Below are positions 1-7,372 of a stretch of DNA of 38,911 nucleotides, one piece after another. Under the pieces are notes generated by a model. The model searched no databases. It was not told the DNA's origin and worked only from the letters and a program-made list of their open reading frames with translations. The DNA is from Plantago elongata (taxonomy: Eukaryota; Streptophyta; Magnoliopsida; Lamiales; Plantaginaceae), in assembly GCA_036897095.1 (NCBI GenBank), contig JAYMSP010000924.1:1-38911 (forward strand). Direction: 5' to 3'. The translations under genes were made by a program, and so were the position numbers. The first letter of the stretch is position 1. Each line of letters begins with the position of its first letter.

Positions 1-413
1 ATCTGAGGACAGGGAAACGGCAAGGGATCGAAAATCAGCAGGGGGAGAGGAATTGAGATTGCAGGTTGCTGTTTGGGTAAGAAGAAGAACGAACAATGGG
101 TTCATGCTTTTGGACAGTAACACAAGCAAGGTTGATGATCACAGTATTATGCAGTGGAAGGATCGTAACCCTCTGATATCATGTAAGATTATTGAATAAT
201 CAATCGTGTTTATTCATAGAATGATGTAGGGTATATATACAAAAATATAAGAAGCTATGTATAATCTAATTAGGACTAGAAAAATAAGACATACTAACTA
301 GGACTCTAATATATATAGCTATTCTAATCTAACTAGGATTACATAGTCTATCAACTACGAACAGAGTCATTGCGTTAGGAAAATGACAAGGGGAAAGGAA
401 TCGAGGTTTTACA
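1..413 (-). mobile_element. 5' end of a Ty1/copia LTR retrotransposon (minus strand), running off the window
   Basis: Read on the minus strand, this is an LTR (413 down to 182), then a primer-binding site, then internal sequence that leaves the window at base 1. The LTR starts TGTAA and ends TTACA on either strand, as expected for an LTR. The primer-binding site (plus-strand 170-181) reads TGATATCAGAGG on the minus strand, close to the copia initiator-Met tRNA site TGGTATCAGAGC, and it touches the LTR directly. A minus-strand reading frame starting at 105 stays open to the window edge (35 codons, no recognisable domain) and may be the start of gag. The other end and the target duplication are outside the window. 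Confidence 0.7.
182..413 (-). repeat. Copia LTR, 232 bp
   Basis: The boundaries are set by the adjacent primer-binding site at 170-181 and by the matching ends TGTAAGATT and GGTTTTACA. The LTR is short, AT-rich and free of long ORFs. The second LTR would lie left of base 1, so age cannot be estimated here. The right boundary at 413 rests only on the TTACA ending and could be off by some bases. Confidence 0.55.
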
Positions 414-722
414 GGATTTCGTATGCTTACCACTCAAGTCCGACGACTACGAGATGAACGACTGCTGCAACTGATCGAACCTGAGTTGCGGGGAGGCCAC
501 TTCCAGTTTCGAGAATCTCTCTGAGTCGATTTATGCGAACGGATGAAGGAAGGAGGCATATATATAGGAAACAGTTGGAAGAAATCGTGAGAGATGAGGA
601 GATGGAGAAGGATTCGGGTTGCAATTGGCGATGAAGGCGGAAACTGAAGATTTCAAAACACTCAGCTGAGGGATATAACTGTAATAAACACCGATATAAA
701 CCCAAAACCTTCTGGACTCCAA
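414..722 (-). promoter_or_regulatory. Possible promoter and first exon of a minus-strand gene, interrupted by the copia element
   Basis: On the minus strand this segment has a TATA-like run (ctatatatatgcc, about 550-562). Before it lies a C/T-rich stretch of the kind seen in plant 5' leaders (about 590-640), and after it a less AT-rich stretch. A good splice-donor match, gtaagc, lies at about 430. Two short reading frames cover it (minus 705-427, 92 codons; minus 722-531, 63 codons), but neither resembles a known protein and both could be chance. A copia element sits immediately downstream, so if this is a gene, the insertion lies in its first intron. The alternative is plain intergenic DNA. 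No downstream coding exon is visible in the window. Confidence 0.25.
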
Positions 723-1120
723 TAAATTGGTAAATAAATCTAATTAAATTACGAATTCGATACAGGGATGCTATTCAACATAAGATAAGGTAGAATCAAA
801 AATAATTTTCAAATTTTTAATAAATAATAATAAAATATTATCGCATAAAAAATACGGTGTTTTACAATGTGAGTCTTTATTTCTGTTTCTTTAAATGAAA
901 ACGAAAGATAAAAAAGAAATGAAAAGATGAAGTTTAAAATAAATAAAAAAAGAAAAGCTTAATAGAGTGTGAACATTGGAGTATAATGGTTGTTGAGAGT
1001 GTAAGGTAAATAAAATGTTGATGTGGAAGAGATATGTTAATTTTAGTGGGAGCATTGGAAATGGTCTTACTAGATAGTTAGTATATAATCTACTCTATCA
1101 ACATCCATTTGATTTAATTT
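723..1120. other. AT-rich intergenic DNA with a possible MITE end
   Basis: No coding signal is visible. The right part (about 965-1075) contains a gagcattggaaatggtctta motif that resembles the terminal motif of a widespread plant MITE type, but I could not find the matching inverted end, so it is at most a fragment. Confidence 0.3.
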
Positions 1121-1545
1121 TGTTGGAAATGTACACTAAAACTTATTCTTTTGATAACTATGACTTTAATATGGATGTTATTTTGTATTTTGAATACCTC
1201 TCTTATGCTTATTCCATGTAAATTGCTTTGTACACTTTAATTTTGGGATTTGAGGGGTACCATTTATTAAAAATTTGTATAAGTTACTACTTAACGGGTC
1301 CGGTACGGGTGCATGAGCCGATATAAAGTTTATCTTATATCAACTCGTCGAGACCTTAACAGGTTGGTTGGATTTTAACCTTGAAAAATATATCCCGTGG
1401 GTGAGTTTTCTTATATGATATGGCCTGGTTGGAATTTTTCACTTTTTCAGCAGAAGCATAATTGATTTAGCCGAAATTAAAAGTGTAATTGTACTTTGTG
1501 TAATTCGACGTAGGTCTAATATCCTTGATTTAAACCTCATGTTGA
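1121..1545 (+). repeat. Possible solo or partial copia LTR fragment
   Basis: The stretch begins TGTTGGAAATGTACACTAAA, typical of the 5' end of many plant copia LTRs, and continues as AT-rich noncoding sequence with a late tgtgtaattcgacgtagg motif. No primer-binding site, polypurine tract or target duplication was found. The right border is arbitrary. This call rests on resemblance of the first 20 bases and general composition only. Confidence 0.25.
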
Positions 1546-1554
1546 TAAGTTGCT

Positions 1555-1640
1555 CTGGGTTAACTAAACTGAAGTAAGGTATACATTATAACTAATTAGA
1601 GCTTCATTGAGCTGAACTAAACTAAACTGAAGCAATTTTA
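1555..1640 (+). repeat. Dispersed CTGAAGTAAGG / GAACTGAACT repeat, copy A
   Basis: This segment shares aaactgaagtaaggtata and the following attataactaattagagc with a second copy at 15707-15765 (there attatgactaagtagagc). Both are followed by gagctgaact-type short repeats. The family is unrecognised; it is probably a small inverted-repeat element. Copy A lacks the inverted partner arm that copy B has. Confidence 0.55.
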
Positions 1641-2128
1641 AGTTGAAGAAATCAGAACCAAATTTTGCATAGGTTGTGTTTTGGATTTGGTGATATAGTG
1701 TGGACTTCGGTCGACTCTTGTACTAAATTATTTTTTGAGTATGTTTGTGGTTTTAAAAAAATAAATTCTTTAATACATTTAGATTTATTTTAATGAATTA
1801 ATGATTATTTAATTAAAATATTTTTTCGAGTTACTTAGATAAAATTATATGAGACTCATCAATAAAAACTATACATATACTATACGGTCAAAATACTAAA
1901 ATTAAATAGTGAAGTTAAAATTTAAATTGACACAGTTAAACACATATCTAAATTTATATCTTATTTTAATGAATAATAGATTTATAATTGTCGTTTATGG
2001 AGTTTCATCGGAATAAATTCAAATATATGTTAAATATTTTTTTTGAGTTTTGCACATAAAGTTATCCAGATAATGGTTAAGAACAATATATGTAGTGAAC
2101 AATGTACACGACAATTTTATTTTTAAGA

Positions 2129-2188
2129 TACACTAAAGTGAGACATTGTCATTTTAGGTACACTAAAGTGAGATTGACCAATTTAGAT
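2129..2188 (+). repeat. Two tandem 30-bp units
   Basis: The core tacactaaagtgaga occurs at 2129 and again at 2159, with related bases between (cattgtcattttagg and ttgaccaatttaga). This sits just outside the left arm of the foldback element and may be the true outer part of its terminal repeat. The mirror copy expected beyond the right arm is absent. Confidence 0.6.
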
Positions 2189-2200
2189 ATAGTATAGTAA

Positions 2201-2987
2201 CCACCCATCTAATTTTTATACTTTGATAAATTTTCAGGCGAAATCGATGACATGACGTTGAAGTTTTAATTTTCCTACCAAACTTATATAATTTGAAATT
2301 ATAAATTTCAATTCTCACTTATAGATTTCAAAATTAATGTTTTAATCATTTTATAAATAACGAGAAATATTTTTTATATATAAAATTAAATTATAAAGAA
2401 AAAATTGTTATTTTTTAAATTTCTGAACAGTAAAAATAATGGAAACACAGTAAAAATAGAACAGTAAAAAAACGTGAACAACGAGAAAAAATAAAATGAC
2501 AAAATAGTTAAAAAATATTTTTAATTTTTACAAATAATATAAACGAAATTATAAAAATAAGATAAATTTCAGAACATTAAAAAAGGGAACACAATAAAAA
2601 CTGAACTGTAAAAAACTAAAATGACTAAATAATAGAAAAAATGCAGCTTGAATTGGCTATAATTCGACTTTAATTTATACTGTTTATGTTTGTAATTTTT
2701 AACTTTTTAGTCATTTTAACTTTTCACTGTTTACGTTTTTCTATTGTGTTCACATTATTTTTACTGTTTAGAAATTTAAAGAAATATATATTTTTCTTTA
2801 TAATTTTGTTGTATATATAAAAACTAATTTTTATAATTTCTAAAATGATTAAAACGTTAATTTTGTAATTTATGAGGGAGAAATGAAATTTAAAATTCAA
2901 AATGATATAAGTTTGGAGTGAAAATTAGAACTCCGACGTCCACGTCATCTATTTCGCCAAATATACAAATTGACACATGATTGGTGT
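2201..2987. mobile_element. Long inverted-repeat (foldback or MULE-type MITE) element, right end truncated
   Basis: Two arms of about 300 bp or more (about 2201-2530 and 2660-2985) are reverse complements of each other with scattered differences. Landmarks that pair are gcgaaatcgatgac with the complement of 2940-2960; ccaaacttatat with the complement of 2908-2919; attaatgttttaatcatttt with the complement around 2850-2870; and aacagtaaaaataatg with the complement around 2755-2770. No transposase is encoded. The left side continues outward into the 30-bp tandem units, but the right side meets the gypsy LTR at 2988, so the outer right end is missing. The superfamily is uncertain; long arms of this kind are typical of Mutator-like or foldback elements. 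Confidence 0.75.
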
Positions 2988-3034
2988 TGTAACAACCGCA
3001 ACTTTTGTTAAACATCCGAATTTTTTTTTAAATA

Positions 3035-3112
3035 TTAATTTTATTATTTCGTAAGAGTAGAAAAATTACGGAAATAGGTTAGGTTGATTTTGTATTTTAA
3101 CGCCGAGCGGAT
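3035..3112 (+). repeat. 78-bp direct repeat, copy 1 (inside gypsy LTR)
   Basis: The sequence from ttaattttattatttcg to gccgagcggat recurs without any difference at 3699-3776, 664 bp downstream. Flanking bases differ on both sides. Confidence 0.95.
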
Positions 3113-3610
3113 TCGACGTTAGAATAGAAACTAGTTAATTACAAATAAAATAATATTAAAATTTATAAAATAAAAATTATTTATTTTATTTTTTCGATGG
3201 CTTGAGAATGGCGTGATAAATGTCTGGGAATTAGTTTGCCAATTTTTCGGGATTTATTTACGAGCCATTTGGTAGCCAGAACGAACCAGTTGAATATAAT
3301 AGCAAAAAGACCAAGGTGCCCTTAAAATTCTATTCCCTTCTTTTCCAATTAAAGGTAGACCCGTCATTTCACCCCCCCATCATCTTCTCCAACATGCTCC
3401 AGCCGCCATTGTTGGTTTCTCTGCGCCATTTCAAGTTTCTTCATCGACAATCCGACCAGTCCATGTGACGCCACCTCGAGCCGCCCTTGGACGACGTGCG
3501 CCGCCCCTCGTGGCGTGACAGAAACTGCGTGGAACGAATGGAGAAGAATCGTGGCCAATTTTCCGGCCACGAGCTCCACCCTTCGCCGCCATATTCACCG
3601 CCCCTCCGGC

Positions 3611-3618
3611 TATAAATA
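3611..3618 (+). promoter_or_regulatory. TATA box of the gypsy LTR
   Basis: TATAAATA lies in a GC-rich setting (ccggctataaatagggg) and is followed by a long pyrimidine-rich leader with many ctctct runs (3655-3700). This is the usual layout of an LTR core promoter and the start of R. Confidence 0.6.
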
Positions 3619-3698
3619 GGGGCATCCGAATTCCTCTCCAACTCGCACCATTTTCCCTCTACTCTCTCTCCTTATTTCTGCTCTCTGTCCGCCTCTCC

Positions 3699-3776
3699 TT
3701 AATTTTATTATTTCGTAAGAGTAGAAAAATTACGGAAATAGGTTAGGTTGATTTTGTATTTTAACGCCGAGCGGAT
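3699..3776 (+). repeat. 78-bp direct repeat, copy 2 (inside gypsy LTR)
   Basis: This is an exact copy of 3035-3112, placed right after the pyrimidine-rich leader. A single LTR would not normally hold its 5'-end sequence twice, so this is a duplication or a join of two LTR fragments. Confidence 0.95.
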
Positions 3777-4480
3777 ATTGTTTAATGGTATACTGTTGGA
3801 GGATGGGATTATTGGACAGACTTCTTGTCGGTAGTGGATTGTCTGTTGAGAAACGAAATACTGAGTAATTATTGGAAAGCCGGAAATACCAACTTATCAG
3901 GTTAACCGGAATAAGTGACGCAATTAAGTGACAACATAGTAAAGGGACTAAGATATTATTAAACTATCAGGTACTTAAATAAGTATTACTATCTGTTTAT
4001 CAGGATCTGTGGAAGCTCCTGAAGTAGCAGTTATAAACGGTGAGTGATTACGGGCTTTCGGCATTAGGCCCTGAGAAAGTTAAAGTACCATTGTTCATTC
4101 CTTGCTCTTTCATACCTGTTCATGTCTACTTACCTGCTTGCCTAACTCTGACTCCGACTCGACTACTAACTACGATTCCGTGAGTGATAGCTGGCTTTCG
4201 GCATCCGGCCCTGGGAAAGTTTGCTACTGTTCAGTATTCGCTTTTCAATTCCTAAACCTGTTTATCTGTCTGACTGCCTAACTCCGACCGCGACTACTCG
4301 ACGACGACCGACCAACCCGTTTACTGATTTAGTGAACTGATTGTATCACTGTAGACGACATGTATTAGGAACATGTACCTGTATTGTCTCGACCTAGTTA
4401 CTAGTTTGTACTGTACCCTGAAACCGTAGTATGGATTCTAGTTACCAAACCCTAAAGTAGTTTGTCCATCGCCTGCACTT

Positions 4481-4524
4481 TTCTTCTTCTTCTTCTTCTT
4501 CTTCTTCTTCTTCTTCTTCTTCTT
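4481..4524 (+). repeat. (TTC)n microsatellite, about 14.7 units
   Basis: An uninterrupted TTC run produces a poly-leucine stretch in one frame; that reading frame (4462-4650) is an artefact of the repeat and not a gene. Confidence 0.97.
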
Positions 4525-5151
4525 GCCAAAACGCTTCTCCGACCAAAACTCAACTATTCCAGCAAATCTTGGACTCTATTCAAAGCTCTTTGGACAATGA
4601 TCTCGGGTGTACCAATTCCAACTTTCATCTGCTTATTTCTCTGTAATTGAAGGTATTCTGGCTAAAGTTCTTATTTTTAAAATTTGGGGATCTTTGATAT
4701 TTCAACTAATTTAAGCAAATGCATGTTTATATGAAGTATGTAGTAGCTAGATTGGGTTATATTATGTGTTGTGTGAACTTTGACATCTACAAATTGATAT
4801 ATATGACCTACGTAGCTAGTTTAATTTGATATTTTTGTAAATGTAGTATGATTAAGAAGATTAAGTTTAATGTAAAATTTGAGATGAACAATTATATGTT
4901 TTTTGGAACAATATTATATACTAGCTTCTTAAACTTAATTTGAGATGAACGAGTGGATTGTTAATTAGTATAACGTTAAGTATGTGGCAATAGTAGTAGC
5001 TTCAATCTAGTGGTTTTGAGACAATTTGGTTGTGAAAATGATGTGATTTATACTAGCTAATGCTTTTGTGGTAAATATACGTAAGAAATTGGAATTTAGT
5101 AAAAATGTAGTAAATCTAATAAATTGAGACGTGTCAGGTTAAAAATATCGA
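4525..5151 (+). other. Noncoding 5' region of the CACTA element (probable)
   Basis: The stretch is AT-rich with no ORF of note. It contains several tagctac-like words (gtagtagctag about 4740, acctacgtagctag about 4808), similar to the short subterminal words at the element's 3' end (15210-15530). The phrase gaagtatgtagtagctag recurs at about 5577 before the second domain copy. I could not find a CACTACAAAAA-type 5' terminus anywhere in the window, so the element's left end is missing or unrecognisable. Confidence 0.35.
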
Positions 5152-5405
5152 ATGACTAGCGGTCGTTCATGGATGTAGCGCCGTGCAGTGAATGGAAGAG
5201 TACAATTGAGTTTTGTTGAAGGGATTTAAGATTTCATTGCTTTTGCAACGACATATGATACTTGTGTAATTGAGGGTTGATAAAGTGCCCTTGCAAATTA
5301 GAAACATGTCGTAACAAATAATTTTTGACTCCTGCAACAGTAGTCTATCACTTGAACTGTAATGGATTTATGCCGAAGTATCTGGTTTGGAATAATCATG
5401 GTGAG
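5152..5405 (+). pseudogene. CACTA transposase-associated domain, degenerate copy 1
   Basis: The first codons read MTSGRSWM and are followed by a stop. After small shifts the frames give GRVQLSFVEGI, DFIAFAT, KCPC, ATVVYHL and finally VWNNHGE. In order and spacing these match the transposase-associated domain (Transpos_assoc family) at the N terminus of plant En/Spm proteins: a Trp-containing start, a hydrophobic FIxFA helix, a Cys pair, a His-Leu step, and a final W-HGE. Several stops and frameshifts make it nonfunctional. The same domain occurs again at 5892, so this is a duplicated exon region. Confidence 0.7.
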
Positions 5406-5573
5406 GAACCAACCTTTGAAATGTGATATTTAAAATGGAGGGAGAGACGGGGGTTGGGATTGAGAGTGGAATGAGCTCGAAATATGTGCATGGCGTATTG
5501 GTATGAGGATGTAGATTTGCTAGAATGTAGGTTCTATGGTCGGAGCGGTACAATGGAATGAGGGGTATGATGA

Positions 5574-5855
5574 TATAAGAAGTATGTAGTAGCTAGTTCT
5601 ACATTACTAAAATTAGGTGATTTTGTCTCGGATATGTACTCGGTTATCATAATTAGTGCTAAATGTGAAATACATGTAATTTTAAAATTCTACAATTATT
5701 GTAATGCAAAATGCATGTAATTCATCTATTGGTACAAAATTTTCGCAATGAAGTAATTTTGTAATATAATTGTTGCTTGAAACGCATGTAATTAATTACA
5801 AAATCATAACCAAACTTAATTAATTAATTAATAATGTAAAGAAGTAATACAATAC
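5574..5855 (+). other. Second copy of the CACTA 5' flank
   Basis: No coding signal. It begins with agaagtatgtagtagctag, shared with about 4731, and ends with tataaatctaatacattgagg, similar to the bases just before copy 1 (taaatctaataaattgaga, about 5110). The leader and domain were therefore duplicated together. Confidence 0.5.
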
Positions 5856-5891
5856 ATGTATAAATCTAATACATTGAGGTGCAAGTTAAGT

Positions 5892-6158
5892 ATGAATCCC
5901 GATCGTGAGTGGAAGTATTCTCACACTCTTAATGGTTGTGTTCAGTCTAGTTTTATGCAAGGGGTTGAAGGGTTCATCGCTTTTGCACTTTCGCATTGTG
6001 CTTGTTTGAGTGGGGGGAAGTTGAAGTGCCCTTACACCAAATGTAGGAACGGTAAATGGTTACCCTCTGCAACGGTAATACAACACTTAACACGTAGCAG
6101 GTTTGTGCTTGAGTATTTTGTATGGACTTTGGTTTCTGACAATATCATTGATACATAA
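5892..6158 (+). pseudogene. CACTA transposase-associated domain, copy 2 (open frame)
   Basis: An open frame (5856-6158; likely native Met at 5892, reading MNPDREWK) gives the same domain in a better state: EGFIAFALSHC near residue 40, then KCPYTKCRNGKWLP with the Cys pair, then ATVIQHL and VLEYFVWTL. The domain lies at the N terminus of plant CACTA transposases and probably helps bind DNA or other proteins; this role is known for the family, not shown here. The frame ends at a TAA shortly after the domain, and the transposase core that should follow is absent. Copy 2 is about 740 bp downstream of copy 1. Confidence 0.75.
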
Positions 6159-6472
6159 GAAGCTACAACCACAACAATTCAGAGCTCATTAGACTATATT
6201 CAAAAGTCTCTGAATGCGGATGATGTAGTGATGGAGGATACTGACATTGCCTTCACTCTACAAGGACTGCAAGATGCGGTTATGAACGTTTTTATCTCAA
6301 ACCCATCTGCTGAAATATTGCAATAAAAAAAAAACAAGGAACATACATTGCTGAAGAAAATCCTGTAGAGAAACAGGTTTCCCAGAAAGTTTTAGAACGG
6401 GAACTTGAGTCTGAAGTGCCAGAATCTTCTAATCGAGAAGAGGATTCACAAGCTCAACCAGAAGCACTTTAG
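6159..6472 (+). pseudogene. Start of the extra-ORF region: acidic, Glu/Ser-rich coding remnant
   Basis: After the CACTA domain the frame reads SLDYIQKSLNADDVVMED and then AVMNVFISNPSAEILQ. A 10-A run near 6325-6334 breaks the frame. From 6341 another frame gives TYIAEENPVEKQ and an acidic Ser/Glu-rich tail, ending at a TAG (6470-6472) right before a gtagca donor-like site. I do not recognise the protein. It is probably the first exon of the repeated-exon array that follows; the join between CACTA and copia sequence must lie near 6160-6340. Confidence 0.4.
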
Positions 6473-6550
6473 GTAGCAAAGAAGTCTATATCTGACCTTT
6501 TTAAACTTAATTGTTTATTACCTATTACTCATAAATTATCTTTGTTACTG

Positions 6551-7292
6551 GCCCAAGAAGAAACACAAGCACCGGAAGATGCTGTAAAGCCTTCTTCAGA
6601 AAGAGAAGAAGAGGCTCCACAAGCCTCAACGTCAAAAGAATTTGAGCCTGTCAATAATCATTTTCTGAAGGTTGTGATTCTTTTCTTACTTGTTTTATTA
6701 TTAAATTTGCTAACTTGATAATGTGTTTCTGATATGCTCCAACTGAGGAAGAAAGAGAAGTGATGGACACATCACTCATTGAAAAGGAATTGCCAGAAAC
6801 CGTAAAGGCTTCTGAAGAACATGTTTCTGAGCCTTTATCATCGAAGGTTTGCCTAACATATCTTTCAGAAAGTTGGCACTTTCATTTTTAAATAATCTTT
6901 CTTAATCTCACATGAATGTTTTTGCTTCCATAGGCTCAAACCGAAGAAGAAAAGGTACAAGAAGGTGAGGTTGCGACCCCTTCAGTACCAATGGATATTA
7001 ATGAAGCCCCTCCGTCTTCAACCCAAGAAAGAGTTCCAGAGATTGAACAAGCCTCTGAACATGTTGTTTCTGAGCCTCCCCAACCGGAGGTAAGTGAAAA
7101 CTCAAATAACAACAACTTGTTTGTAAAAACATAACTCTATATTAATCCATCTAATGTGTCGATTTTTATCCTTAGGTTCAAGTTAAAAGAGTAGTTGCTG
7201 AGGAACATACTACCTTGTCTCACCCTCGTAATGAAGTATCTGAGGCTGCCATTCCTTTGGTAGAACCTTCTGAGCATGTAGTTGAAACTCAG
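6551..7292 (+). pseudogene. Array of four phase-0 exons encoding Glu/Pro/Ser-rich repeats
   Basis: Four exon-like blocks are visible: 6551-6670 (120 bp), 6736-6846 (111), 6934-7089 (156) and 7176-7292 (117). All are multiples of three and all begin in phase 0. They begin with related codons (AQEE, APTEEE, AQTEEE, VQVK) and three share SEHVVSEPP-like or SEEHVSEPL endings. Between them lie 65-87 bp AT-rich introns with GT donors (gttgtg, gtttgc, gtaagt; after the last block gtagtt). Acceptors are catag and ccttag for the last two introns; the earlier ones end in TG or AT and look mutated. The encoded protein is acidic and low-complexity with no known domain. The position upstream of a copia 3' LTR suggests an extra ORF of that retroelement; a captured host gene is the alternative. 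Confidence 0.5.
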
Positions 7293-7372
7293 GTAGTTCA
7301 GAAACTGCATTCATCTTTCAAACTCATATAACTTTGAAGTCTTTGAAACTAAAAGACTTCTCTCTCTTTCAA

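Larger units (their letters stand above)
2988..4450 (+). repeat. Ty3/gypsy LTR, Tekay (Del)-like, probably solo or truncated
   Basis: The start TGTAACAACCGCAAC followed by a T-run resembles the 5' end of Tekay/Del chromovirus LTRs. Inside are a GC-rich block (3370-3640), a TATA box with a C/T-rich leader, then two similar blocks, gtgagtgattacgggctttc (about 4040) and gtgagtgatagctggctttc (about 4182). Each is followed by cggcat and ccggccctg-like bases, typical of the long R-U5 part of these LTRs. No primer-binding site, gag or pol follows. The right border is uncertain; I stop it before the TTC microsatellite. Five bases before the start are ggtgt, but no convincing partner duplication was found. 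Confidence 0.55.

Noticed and set aside
3364..3641. Three overlapping minus-strand frames in GC-rich DNA
   Set aside because: They lie in the GC-rich, promoter-proximal part of the gypsy LTR and have no recognisable domain; GC-rich DNA simply has fewer stops.
4462..4650. Open frame with a long poly-Leu stretch that could look like a signal peptide
   Set aside because: It is made by a (TTC)n microsatellite; no conserved protein follows.
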